Assembly (NCBI RefSeq): GCF_030463565.1
Contig: NC_134644.1
Coordinates: forward strand, 154,920,191 to 154,984,190
Reading direction: 5' to 3'
From: Pelecanus crispus
Taxonomy: Eukaryota; Chordata; Aves; Pelecaniformes; Pelecanidae
DNA length: 64,000 nt
Notes under the pieces: model-generated
What the model was told of the DNA's origin: nothing
Database searches by the model: none
Seen by the model: the letters and a program-made list of their open reading frames with translations, nothing else
Program-made: the position numbers and the translations under genes
Part shown: positions 47,813-60,710 of the stretch, piece by piece
How the letters are laid out: every line of letters begins with the position of its first letter
Position numbering within the stretch: position 1 is the first letter of the stretch

Positions 47813-50800
47813 ATTAATTGCATCAATGAATTTTTTTCACACATAATGAAAGATAGCTTGAAAAATTGAAGGAGTGAATTATAGCATTAATGAGTAAATA
47901 AAAGGCATGCAGAGTTGAAAACTCTGGTTATTAAAAAAAATAAAATGCAAGCATAGGAAGCAGAAGGAATATAGTTAAACAGGGACAGGGAGGACTGTGT
48001 CAAAGACAGAAGGAAGAAGAAAGCACACAGGGGAACTGGAGATGTCTGGAAATAGTTTTGAAATGTGCCAGGATCCTGGTAGTTGTTAGGCATAACTAAA
48101 GGCAGAGGGAATGACATGTAGACATTTTGGCGAATTTATGTTAAGTGACGCTTTTTGTAATCACCCTCAAAATGAAGTAATTATTTAATATATTTTTTTT
48201 TTAAATAAAGTATTGCAATTATTTTATGGGAGGACAGAAAACTGATAGCGTCATGCATGTCTGCTAAGCTCAGCAACTTCGAAAAATCAGTTTTCGGTAA
48301 AGCTACTACAGTTTGATGTATACCTGGAGTTTTGATTTTCAGTACGCACTATGCAAGCACCTGTACAAGAGTGGCTCTGTCTTTGTATGAGCATCCTGAG
48401 TGCAGAGTCGCTCCATTAAACAAGAATATCAAATCTTGTCTTAAAACAGGACTGAAATTTTACATAAGTTTTGAACGGAAAGTTATGAAATACTATCAGA
48501 CTTTTTTTCCCCCTCAAGTGACTTAAAAAAACATATCAAATTTTTTGTGGCTATGTTAGAGAGCTAAGTAAAAGAGAAAAAAAACACAACACCCAGAAGT
48601 TAAAATGTCCCAACAAAAATGCAGTGTGCGCAACAGCTATGTCTCCTCTCCAAACTGCATTATTCCATTGAAACTCATTTATTGTAGTAACCATGAAATG
48701 GAGTTTTAAGGTTCTTTATGAGCCACATCTTGACATTTAGAAAAATAGCTGTATATCAAGTAACACAATTATACACAGTACAATAACAATATAATCGTAC
48801 AAAACAAAATACAATCCGGTAACCACGATTTGAATATTTTCATATGCTTCTGCAGCTCCTACTTTTAGCCAGTACTGGAAGCTCCAAAAGACTGAAAGAA
48901 AAGATTGTTCTTATGGCACGATTTCAAGGAGAGATTTTATGTGTTTCTACTACCTACTAAAAGGTTTAAATTTACCTTACCCTTAAAAAGAAGGGATAAT
49001 GATGGTCAAGAATTTTTGCAATGATATAGAAAACGAAATATTCTTGAAGTCATGGTTAGGATTCTAGGGATGTGGGTTAATAAACTGACTGTATTCAAAG
49101 ACACACTGCACTATCATTATTCCAAACTAATAGGTAATTCACAGGTAGCTACAATAAAGAAATCTCTGTCCCCTACTCTTCCTTTCATTATTCCACCCCT
49201 TGATTTAGCTCTTGTAGAAATAACATTTTAAAGACTTGAGTTGAGTATATTTTCACTGATTTCTAAGAATAGTGCAAAAAAGTTATATTGCCAAACTGTT
49301 TCAAACCCCGTTTATAAGCTAAAGTCATGGAGGGCTCCTTGAGGAGTGCTCAGTATATGTGACCACTGGATTATTTTGTCCCATTTGGGCCAATAAGTAT
49401 AACTGCAACATAGTGAGAAATATTTTATAAATTAGGTCACTGCTGCTGAAAAAAAGAGAAAACATGATTCTATGGGACTATTTGTAAACTAGCAATTTTA
49501 CCATCTTGAATTTTAGTATGGAGAAATATAAGACTGCGAAAATACCCCAGCACACTCTAAAATACCATTTCTTTAGGCAGAAAAAGACTAAACTTAAGAT
49601 GGATATTTTCACAAACCCCCAAGGGATTCAGAACAGCAAGTCCAACTAGAAGTCAGTAAGGCATTTTGAAAAAAGCCGGAGGGATCTCTTAAAACACACT
49701 CAACCTTCTGAAAGAATACTCTCCAGTAGCAAAGGTTCAAAAGTGCTCAGCGCTTAGTAGGGCCTGCTAATAACAAAATTGTTATTGAACAAATTTTTGA
49801 GTGCCTGAACAACAATAGCTGTGTATTAAAAGAAGCACCAATAGCTAAAGATGCAAATTATTCTAGCTGCAAGTATCTTCTGGATTTAGGAAATACTAGC
49901 AAGCCTGGAAGCATACAAACACTTTTATTTCTATGCATATACATGTTAATATTTGTATTACATATAAACAAACAACTATTGGCCCAATCTCCATAATGTG
50001 GAGCATTAGCTTTTGGGGATAACATGATAAGATTTAGGTATAAATGAAAAACATGAGAGATGTCAAACCTATTTAGAAAAAAATTAAGCACACACAAAAT
50101 CTAAGTTTCCATATCTTAGCCAAATGTGTTGAGAGTTATAAAAATCAAAGTGGAATAATAAATGTCGCCTCTTGAGCTACAGTAACACAAACAAAAATGT
50201 TTCCAAATTTTGACATTATATACACAATTAAATACTCATTTTCCTACTATTTTTCTGTCAAAATAAGGCTAGACTGTAATAATCACTGTATAAAGCTTCA
50301 AGCAAGAAAGATCTAGATCTGATTATCATTATTTTTTTAAATTTGGCAGAAAAACACTCCAAAACTTCCAAACTAGACAAAGTACCTCTTGCACTTATCT
50401 TCAGAATTGTAAAATCACCATAAGTACATTTTAGCTCCTTTTTAACAGGAAAATATATTTGCTAACAAAAATGAGATTATGAAGCTTGTTTAGTATTAAC
50501 TTCTGCCAAGCATAAACAATTTTTCTCCAAGTTACTACTGAGTCATATGGCTAACGGCAGTAACTATTATCACTTAATCTTCTATAAAATGGCTTAGGCT
50601 TGAAACCTCCCTTGTGACTACTCTGGACTGTTAAACAATCAGAAAGCTCTTGCTTTTAAAAATGTAATATGTGTGGTAGCATGGTGACATCACTACCATT
50701 CAACGGCCTTTTAAAATGTGCTTTTTTTCTTTTAAATTTGGCTCAGCTGAACACCATATTCACATGAACACTAATGTAATAGGATAACTTCAATCAACTC

Positions 50801-52309
50801 AACTTTGAAGACCACAAGTAACACATTTTTAAAAGAAAGCTACTTTTTACTAGCAGAATATCAATATAACTGAAGACTGAAGTATTTTTATCTGTAGCAG
50901 GAAATTGCTGTGCTTAATAAAGGATTTGGAAAGTCTGACTATATCATAACTGGGTTTAGTGCAATCTCTTTGAGGACACACAATTATACCTATTCAACAC
51001 AAATGAAACTGCTGACAGGAACCAAGGAAGTAAATTACCAACTATTATTTTGCTCGGTCATAATGCTGATTTTTCAGAGCTCGTTTTTCAGAGCCTAAAC
51101 AAGAATATGAATTTCCAGTCTCCTCAAATTAGCATACTAGATCATTGCATTGAAGTGGTCCTTCACTAATAACATGAATTTTGCTGCCGACTAGGTTTTA
51201 CATAAATACCATGAAAGTAAACTCTTGGAAATATGCCAAATCTATAGTCCTACACTACAACAATCATTCACAAATTATATGCCAAATGTTTTCATACGGA
51301 AGTACATCAGAGTTTTCACATGAATACCTAAGTGAGACGCAGTGTTTTAGCAAACATTGAAAACTGTAAACCAGCAGCTTTAAATATGCTCCTTTGGGGG
51401 TTGGATGTCAGGTACAAGTTTGACAAACACATTGAGTCAAAAATCATGAGCCAGTTGCAAGTAAAATTCAAAACCACTAAATTTTAAAGCAATAATTAAT
51501 TTCCAGTGCTTTTTATTTAATTTCTGGTGTTGAAACACTCAGTGTGTCTGTGTTTTCAGACTTTTGCCTGCAGCTATAAAGACTGAAAAAATAGCTAAAA
51601 TGTGAAAACTGTTATTATGCAGTGGTTCCAGCAGCTGAGCTTTAAGAAACCAGGAAACTGGTGATGAAAATCACACGACAAAGTGATACAGAGAACTCCC
51701 ATTAGTGTCCTCATTACTGCTTTATTCTCTTCACTTAATCATCTTAGGAAATAATAAGGTAAAGCTTTTTTATAACAATTCCTGCAAGTGAAGCATGGTA
51801 ACTTCCACAGTTCAAAGAGTTCTGCTGAAGGAAGTACCTGAGCTTTCTCCAAGTGTCCACAGGAGACAAATACTCACAGATTTCAGGGCATTTCCTTTGG
51901 CAGCTGAAGCATTGCCAATCTGACAGTATCACATTTTCACCTCCTGAAAAAGTGTCTTTCCAAAATCAGTTGGTTTTGATTGAGGGAGAAGCCCAAAGTT
52001 TCCACATCACACTATTCTCACTGAAAAGACCTTCCCCCATTCTCTTGTTTATGACCATCTTAGAAGAAAACCATTAGAAAAATTAGTATAAGTGGTATAA
52101 AAGGTAAACAAAACAATTCAGTTGCCAGTGAGCTGACATGATGTCTTTACAACATACTGAACACTTCTAGAGAGCTTACACAGTTAATTGTGTAATTAGA
52201 TAAAATTTTGGTTCATATAGAAAAATAAAATACACGCCTATCAATAGAACCACACCCTGTTTTAATGGCCCTTAAGGATGATATGGAGATGCTGACCAGG
52301 ACAACTGTC

Positions 52310-52327
52310 AAAAAAAAAAAAAAAAAA
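52310..52327 (+). repeat. Poly(A) run, 18 bp
   Basis: Homopolymer of 18 A. No retroposed gene recognised upstream. Confidence 0.85.
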
Positions 52328-53511
52328 TTTAAGTGGTTCTTTTGCAACATGTTGCTCCCAGCTTTGAAGTGCACACACTGATGCAGCCAGTTATAACTCC
52401 AAGTCCAGCAACGCTATTTAAATTCTTATTCTATACTCAGCTGGTTGGGGAAAGTGTATCTTTTTTTTTTTTCTTTTCTCTTCTTTTTTTAATGATTTCT
52501 TCTAGGACAACCTTCCCTGAATTAAAGAGAGATTCCAAAATTGCTTAATGAAGTGAGAAGGATTGTAGTTATATTCTGGCTCCTATTTTAAGTTCTGAGA
52601 TCCCATTACTTTGTGGAACAAGTAATGATTAAAAAACAGCCAGGTTTTCTTCTAATTTTAACCAATCAAGCAATGAAACTTTCCTGGCTTTGATGGAACT
52701 GATGACTCCTGGCAATGACCATCAAGAAGTTCACACTCACCAATGCTATAAGAGGTCAATAGGAACTCATCTATAGAACAACACTGACCTATTCCAGATA
52801 AGTATCTCACCCAAAGAACTAGGATGTGAATGCTTTATAAGCTTGAGTCACAGTTTGAGATACTGCAAACCTATGACAGTGTAATAAAAAGGGGGAGGAC
52901 GTTCCCCTCCGAAGAAATGGAATTTCTTTTATCTCTCTGAAAAAATAATTCAGATGGTTGGAAGAAAAGTAAGATAAAATCAATATATTATTCTTTCACA
53001 ACATACTCCACCCAAAAAACATTATTCTGGAAAAGATGTATGAATCAACTTTTAGCGCTTGAAATTTTAAGGACAATTACTTATTTAATAAAAAAGCTCC
53101 AGTTGAAAGAAATATTCAGCATGTTATAAAACTTCTTACGAAACACTTTGCTAGGTTTTGTGCCATCTCTATTACTCAGTTCTGCAGAAATGATAAATCC
53201 CTCTTCTCCTTTTCCTTGCCACAGCTGCAAGAGAAAATGAACCTTATCTCCCAGGATTTTTCCATTTATATGTCTGGGACTCATGATCCACTGGCTTCCC
53301 CTGCTCTCAAAAGGGGTATTACTGCAGCCTGTGCTCAAGCTGGCATTGGATTGCAGATCCGATTAAGAAAGTCTGGTGGCAGAATAATCATGTACTGAGT
53401 GCTGCAAATTACAGCTGAGAGCATCTATTCATAAGTCCTGTAGAGAATATATATTTAATCACCTTCAATGATTATGAAAAATTGATTCTGACCATTACAT
53501 CAGAATGTCAG

Positions 53512-53530
53512 TGTTTTGTATTACAAAACA
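53512..53530. repeat. 19-bp near-perfect palindrome
   Basis: TGTTTTGTA and TACAAAACA flank a single T. Short and A+T-rich, so it could be chance. Confidence 0.8.
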
Positions 53531-55252
53531 GACAGTCTGTAATGATCTTGAAACCAACTTTCTTTTCCTTCAAGACTTATCTCCCCATATTCTGCCACAA
53601 TACTTTCTTTTAGCTAGAAACCTTCCACCAGCTGTTCTAGTTGTCTAACCAGAGCAATGATTTGAAGCCTGACACAGGACTTGCTCAGTAGATATTTTTT
53701 ATCTGTGGAGTTTTTATGGGCCAGAAATTTCTTCAGCCATCAGTTATCAAATACAATCTCTTCTTCTGTTGTAAATACACTCCAATAGTCCTACTCGTGT
53801 ATCCCTCCTAGTGCTATATGGCAGAGTTGTCAACTGATTTTTAGTGCATCTCTCCTGCACAATCTTTTGCAATGCTTAGAATTTATTCTCTGTATTTGAC
53901 CAAATTGTAGGTTTTCTTTGCTATGCCTCACAAAAGTTGTTTCTTCTAGTGCAGATGTTATAAGGAACAGATGGTAAATCAGGAGGTAACAAAATAATCC
54001 AGTCCATAAATTCAGCGCAAAAATACAAAGCTGGAATTTAACCATCTTTGGGGTAAGTTTTAACTAGCTTTGTTTTAGAAACTCTTTAGGTATTTGTCAT
54101 TTCAAGTAGCAGCTAAATGTAGCACCTTTGTCAGTACTGAAGATACTATAGTGTTAAAGCTAAATGTAATCTAGTTCAAGACAGTTCTGCTAGATGTGAT
54201 CAAAGCTGCCTGGCACCTGCCCGCCTTGCATCTAGTCAACAGCTAAGGTTTCACTGTGCAACATTAAAAGCAATGAATTAAGCAAAAGAGTTTGACAGTT
54301 TTTACAGTACTCTTTCTAATGTCCTGAACTTTTTGTATAAGTTGGCAACCCATTCAAGATGGTCACATTTGTATCTGACAGAGAAGCAGAATAAGTTAAA
54401 AACTGGCTGTCATTTGTATCAGGAGTTCATTATAATGTGTGCCATGGTGTTATCATGGGATATTAATATCATTGGAAATACCTGTGATCTTTATGCTACA
54501 TGATAGTGCAACTCAAACATAGGTGCTTCAAAGTCATGCCCCTTGTTTGAACTTCTTAAAGATCTTAAATCTGACATGCTGTAAAGCACCTGCTCTTATT
54601 GGTGTCCTACTGCTGCTGCTCTTTGCAACTGGATACCTGCATGCTTCTCTGCTCTCCAGCAGAGTCTGACTTGGTACCAGGTTCCCAGAAGTTATCAGAC
54701 TTACATGTCTGATCAGCTAAGAATGCCAAGGAAAGCTCATAGGAAACCAATAAATTATAATTTGAGTAAAAAGGCTTAAAATGGACAAATATATGAATAG
54801 CCAAGCTAATCAGGTTCTACAAGAAGAAAGATGTCAAATGAATAGTTTTAAAAGATGAGCTAACAGTTTGCTACTGTGTCTGAAATATTTATACACGGTA
54901 AATAGATGTGCATGAAAGTGTCAAACTTGGAGGTGATATGTAAGGCTGTACAAACTCAGCCTTCATTTGAACTCCAATAGCCTTCTTCCTGATTCACACT
55001 GTATAAAGAAACACAAACTGATAAACTTTCACATTAAATGGCAAAGATGATGTAAGATTCTAATTCAGTGGAGGACACTTTACATTAGATTTTTGGGGCC
55101 CCTTCTGAATCTAAGCTGTGCCAGTTTAGACATACAAAATAAGTATGTTTAAGAGAGAGGACTTATTGCTTAAAGGATCCCCTTTGGGAACCATACATAT
55201 TGGTGCATTATTGTGTCCATCAAAATTAATACTGCTTCTATGCTTGATCAAT

Positions 55253-55361
55253 CTCTACCCTTAATTGGTTTAGTGGTGGACTTGGTAATGTTAGGTTAAT
55301 GGCTGGCCTGGATGATCTTAAAGGTCTTTTCCAACCTAAACGATTCTATGATTCTATGATC
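55253..55361 (+). mobile_element. CR1 extreme 3' end, about 110 bp
   Basis: TTTAGTGGTGGACTTGGTAA, GGATGATCTTAAAGGTCTTT and the tail GATTCTATGATTCTATGAT identify the CR1 3' UTR. Only the UTR is present, an extreme 5' truncation. Confidence 0.92.
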
Positions 55362-55989
55362 TGGTGCAGAATGTTATATAGACACAGGTACAGTACTCAG
55401 TTACCTCTGTGGTATTGCATTGCTATTTTGCATGTTACTACTCCTTTTAAGCTAATTAATTCTTAAGACTGTGCCCAGAAAATTATTTAAAACTACCAGT
55501 TTTTAATGTGAGGCTATAATACCATGTAAAATCAATGCAGAGTAGGGATGCCCTGTTCATCATGAGCAGTTCTTGCCTTCTGTTGCTTTTTTTATTCCAC
55601 TAGCGTTCCCACTCCTTTTCCAAACATTACCTGCAGTCATGCTTGTTCTTCGGAATGAACCTTGAATTCAAACTGTTCAAGAGGAAATTCTTTTAATTCA
55701 CCTCTGAGGTGCAAAGCAAAAAGTACTATGGGAATCAGTGGTGCCCAAGCTTTTCAATCGGAGGTAAAATTATCTCAAGTTATCTCAGAAAGCTCTAAAA
55801 AAAAAAAAAAAACCACCAACCAAAACCCACCACACTGCCCACCCAACAAAAAACCCACCACACCCACAAAAACCAACAAACAAGCAAAACCAAGCAACAA
55901 TAAAAAAAAGCAGCAGATATTTTCCTCCATTCCCCTCTTTCTGTGCTGCTCATGAGAGGTAAGGATGGAGACGTATCTAGAAGCTCTCT
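55362..55989. other. Unique sequence with an A/C-rich tract
   Basis: The only notable feature is the A/C-rich low-complexity tract at 55797-55918. Frames here are made by it. Confidence 0.5.
55797..55918 (+). repeat. Poly(A) followed by an A/C-rich low-complexity tract
   Basis: A16 at 55797-55812 is followed by about 100 bp of A and C with repeats of ACCCACCACA type. The minus strand carries several GGG runs with loops of 1-9 nt, a possible G-quadruplex. A poly(A) with such a tail could be a degenerate retroposon end, but no body is visible. Confidence 0.75.
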
Positions 55990-57250
55990 GTGAAGGATTT
56001 CCACAGCACATCCTTAAAAATCAGTGCAGTTGACTCCAGCCTAGTTTAACGCTGGCAGCAACTTGATCAAGTGAGAGCAGCTGAGGAGGTTGCTCCTCCA
56101 CCTATTCCCTGTCAGCATTCCCCCTTGACTCCTGTAGCCAGCTGGTGCAAGTCAATTAAATAAAATCTGGCCTACAGCAGAGTACTGGAAGGTGCTGCAT
56201 TTATGAATTGAGCAGTGTCCCTTTCCAGAATTTTTGCGAGCCCCTCTATGATAATTATTTGACAGGAATAAACCCCACAAGAGAATGAGACCCCCAAGCT
56301 AGCACTCGCGAGCGATGCGTCCATACAGCAAATCACAGATCTTTATCACAGACATAGTACCTCATGGTCTGAAAACATTGTATCTGCACGGCACTGTGCC
56401 AGATCTAGTAAGTCCTGTCTCTCAGCAGGGGTAATTAACTCTTGCACAGCATTGTGCTGGCACTTTTAAACTGTTTTAAACTGTTTCTTGAGCTACCTTA
56501 TGCAGCATCAGCTTAGGAGCCTCTGAACTACACACCACTGCAGACGTGCCCATTCTGTGTCTTGCGTGTCAGTTTTTAAAAGGCATTGGAAACCAGTCAG
56601 CGAAGCAGCATGTGTGGATAGGCTTTACCTTTTGCACTTGGCTAACAAAGCCATTAATTAGGGCTCAAACATCCCTACGTGATTTTTTTTCTGTCTAAAG
56701 AGCCAAAGAACAGGAAGAAGTCATAACTGTCTATTTCTCAGATTCTTTCCTCTCTCCTCCTCTTTGCTGGATTCTTCACACTCCAGATTTGCCCTGTCTG
56801 GTTCTGGGATAGGAGCAAACAATTTCGGCTGAATTCAGCCTGAATCCATGAGGCTCCTGTATTAGGCTACCTTAGGTTGCCACTAGCTGTCAAGCAAGCA
56901 GGCCGCAGAGCATTCAAAATGATTCTCCAGAAGAAGAAAGCTATTATAAAGGGTACAGACAGACCATCACAATGAATCAAGTTACAGCAGTGTAATGAGT
57001 TCCTAGCTTAACAGCCAAGCGGCTGTAATTAGCTGCACGTATGCTGCTAGCTTACTGCAAGTCAGAGGGCGATTTATGCTTAGATAATCTACTTTGCATT
57101 GGTACCGTGCAAGGAGTATGCAGCCAGTTACGTCTTAGCTGAAAAGCTTTGTCGAAATCAACTGATAATTTAACTGTTGGTAATCACACGTGCATCCAAA
57201 GAATGTCATTTCTGCCACAGGTGGCTAGCGATCACCAAGCCAGTCCTGCA
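55990..57250. promoter_or_regulatory. Candidate conserved regulatory block
   Basis: This 1.26-kb stretch has no recognisable transposon, is GC-richer than its flanks and keeps more CpG (for example ACTCGCGAGCGATGCGTC near 56304). It is dense in motifs common in developmental enhancers: TAATTA cores (56432, 56654, 57028), ATAATTATTTGACAG (56251), CACGTG (57187) and a tandem TTTTAAACTG pair (56464-56483). No long frame or splice structure is visible. The call rests on texture only; a cross-species alignment is needed. Confidence 0.3.
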
Positions 57251-60200
57251 GAGCAAGGCGCAACTGTCAGTCACACACACATTTTCTTAAGGATGATGAG
57301 GCAGATAGAATCTAATCTAAATATTGCACACAAATATTGCATATTTTCTAAATATTTTAGTACAGTGAAGTCTTTCTACTTCAGTCACAGTTGCCATTAT
57401 TTATGAAATAACTTCCAATATCCAAACCCTGCCACTGTTAGTACACATTCTGCTGGAGAGATGAACTGTACAAAAGACGAGGAGTTTCAGAAGCACCCAA
57501 CTAAAAATTCCACCAGGAGTATGTCAGGATGTGGCCTTTGTATCAATGTTGTGAAAACAAATAATATCTGTATAGCATAATAAGTTTATTACTTAAGAAG
57601 AGACTTCTGTGCAAGGAAATCCTTAGTGAATCCTAAAAATGAGGGAAGCTGGCTGCTCTCCTGACATGCCACGCCTGAAGCAGATCATTCTCCAGACCTG
57701 CCATACCGAGACCTGTGGTTTGGGAGAGCATATGCATAGAATTGTGCCTTACTGATTGATCCTCAGGAAGGAAAATACAACCTCAGGTAGGTGAGTGTTT
57801 GCTGGTTCCTCTGCTGTGACTGAAATGGCTAATACTGTAACGTATAATAAAAGATGTCTGGCTGAGACTCAGAAATGTTTTAAGTATACAGCTTTTTCTC
57901 CTACAGGTGGACCGTAGTTTCAGAATGAGCAAAAGACAAAACCAACAGGAGTTATTTCATAAGGGTATGGACAATAAAATTTGTCAGGTACCTTTTATGG
58001 ACAAATTCAATCTGTGCACTTTGATCAGATACAGCTCTTTTCAGTATTTGTATTTCCATGTGGATTAGCAGCTAGCTCTCTTTCAGCATTTTTAAACAAT
58101 GCTGAACTGTATAATTGCCATGGGACAGTTGTAACTCACACTCTGGTCATTTACAAGGATTTACACTCTGGTACTTACTCAGTTATTCATTAAAAACAGA
58201 TAACTCCCATAGGAGATACTGCATCACATGATGCTCATGATATTTCTGAAACACAATATACTGAAGGAAGCACATATGTTGAAAGTACTTAGCTGGTCTA
58301 AGATACAGTAATGGCAATAAATAAATTGTGCGCACCACCTTTTAATGACTGGAAAAACTATGTGAAAGTCTTCCCAAGAAAATATTTCCTATTACTTTAA
58401 CTAAAAAGGATTGAAGGATAATTTATATCAGAAGGAATGGAAAAATGTGCTTGAGTTGTCACTTCTGTACTGCCAGTAATTCCCTGACAACCTTTGAAAA
58501 TAACTTGAAAATGTATCATGCTGCAAATGATAAAACAATACATCAAATTCTACAGGCTGAATTGTCCAGATAAGGTACACAGAGCTAAAATTTTGCACTC
58601 AGGTATATATAGTCCATTACAAGATATGCTTTGGGCAGTGGTACTAAAGAAGGAAAACTAAAAACAGAAATAAGATGACAACAACCCTTTTCCACAGAGG
58701 TGTTTTGCTAATGTCTTGAAAGGTACCCTCTAAAGGTCACTTAGACAGATTTTATTTCTAGTCTTAAAAAGAACCATGAATTTTTAAATTCTGCTTAAGT
58801 CAAAGAGAACTAAGCCTCTTAAAACCTGACCTATCAGTTAAATAAGCAAACAAACCAAAACCACACTTCACTACAACAGCACTCCAAGGAAATTTAGGCT
58901 ACCTATATCTAAGCTAAGTTACAGGTTTCAATATAAGTAACGTATTATTTCAGCATACTCACACAAACCCATGAATTTTAATAATTGCAGTTGTAACTCA
59001 TTGTGATGTTTACCTGGACTAAAACAGCAAGAAAGGTTTGTAGGAGCACTGTGACTTAATATCAAGCTGCCTCAACTTCCATGCAAGATCTACTGTACCA
59101 GTTTCAAGGAAAATACCAACCCAAATACTGAACAGTTAAAAATAACCTCAAACTTTGAGAAATTCTGTGAACACCAAATGGGCACAAGCAAAGAGAGGAC
59201 ATCCTAATTACCTAAACATTTCAATAAGGGTTGATTTTTTTCAGGGCACTTAATTGCTTAGCTGCGTAATTTAACTGACCCTATTTCAAACAAACAGAAA
59301 ACAGAGGACGAGTCAACAGCCACATCTTGTTCACAGAGCTCTGAGAGCCATCTAGACCATCAAGCAATGCGATGTAATTGAATAACAGCAAAGAGGAGTC
59401 ACTCCTCTAAAATCTGCAAAGGAAACCTGGATGTCGGTCCTTGCCAGATAGTTCGTGGGTTTAGAATTAAACATAACTGCTACTCAAACTGATGTTCAAG
59501 TTTATATAGCTTATAAAAACTATTTCTAACTACTTTTCAGATACAAGTCTAATCGGATTACATTTTCCCTTTAGAAAATAACTAGGGAATGGATGGCTTC
59601 CAGCAACATAATGGAAAAATAACAGCAATTTTTAAAAAGTCACACTAAGCTTATACTTGAACTCATTTTCATGAATATGAATCAAATGCATGTGTAATAC
59701 AGTTATTTAATCTCTTAGCTCACACGTGTATGCATTTTCTTTTCTCCATGTATTCAGGGGTTTTTGTTGCTCAGGTGGGGGATTGTTTTTCTAAAACAAG
59801 TGCTGTAACACAAATTCAGCTGAAACATTTTGTGTGCAAGGGAAGCTTCAGAATCCGATTTCACAGATTCATTCAATCACATTTTTCCTCATTCATATGA
59901 CCTAATAACACATGAATTACACTGTTTGAAAAATAATATTTATATTAATCTTTCTGTATATCTGTACTATAGCTGTGAACTTCAACATGTCATGCTGGGT
60001 TGTCAGGATTTAACAGGTTTGTTTTTCATCAGCCTTAAGGAAAGAACATACCTGCTTATGTTTCATCATTAGCACACCTTAATTTTCTTTACTGCTTTGA
60101 TACGAAAGTATGGAGAAGAACACTCCTCTATCAACAGATTCCTAATTTTACTATCCCTGCTGCAGGACAGAAAAAGAAGACAAACACACAAGAAATATCA

Positions 60201-60649
60201 GTATAGCTATTTTGTTTCTAAGAAAAAATGATATAAAATACTATAATTTAATACAGAAAAGAAAAATCAGAGTTTCTTGCTATATTTCAGTTACTTTATA
60301 GTATCCTATCTGCTGAGAGGTACACTGCCTAACTTCTATCTACAAATCTAAGAGGCATCAGGTATAGAAGTGCTCCAATACAGGTACACACATGTATTAC
60401 ATAAGTTTCCACATCTAAATGTAAATGAATGCAAACATCATGAAAATGTAATTTCAAATTTGCTGTGTATTTTTATATTTTTCACTTAGAAACAAAATAA
60501 AACCATTTTTCCTAAAATTTATAAATCAGCATCTCACAAATAAACATATGAAGAGAAACAGAGCTATGATAAAAAAGGGGAAAATATTTAATGTCTGAGG
60601 ATTGTTTGGGTAATAGCTAAGCTAGTTTTCTCACAGCTGACCTGATTTA
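57251..60649. other. A+T-rich unique sequence
   Basis: No repeat family, exon or RNA gene recognised. Confidence 0.5.
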
Positions 60650-60652
60650 ACT

Positions 60653-60710
60653 GCAGGCTGGAGTAGATGACCTTCTGAGGTCCTTTCCAACCTGAACTAC
60701 GAATTCGACT
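60653..60710 (+). mobile_element. CR1 3' end remnant
   Basis: GGCTGGAGTAGATGACCTTC followed by TGAGGTCCTTTCCAACCTGA is the CR1 3' UTR just before the terminal repeats, which are decayed. Very short. Confidence 0.75.

Larger units (their letters stand above)
47672..55252. other. Long A+T-rich unique stretch
   Basis: Contains a perfect 12-bp-stem hairpin (47781-47812), an A18 run (52310-52327), a T-rich tract (about 52459-52490) and a 19-bp palindrome (53512-53530). No repeat family seen. A weak minus-strand internal-exon candidate at 53140-53224 is discussed under findings. Confidence 0.45.
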
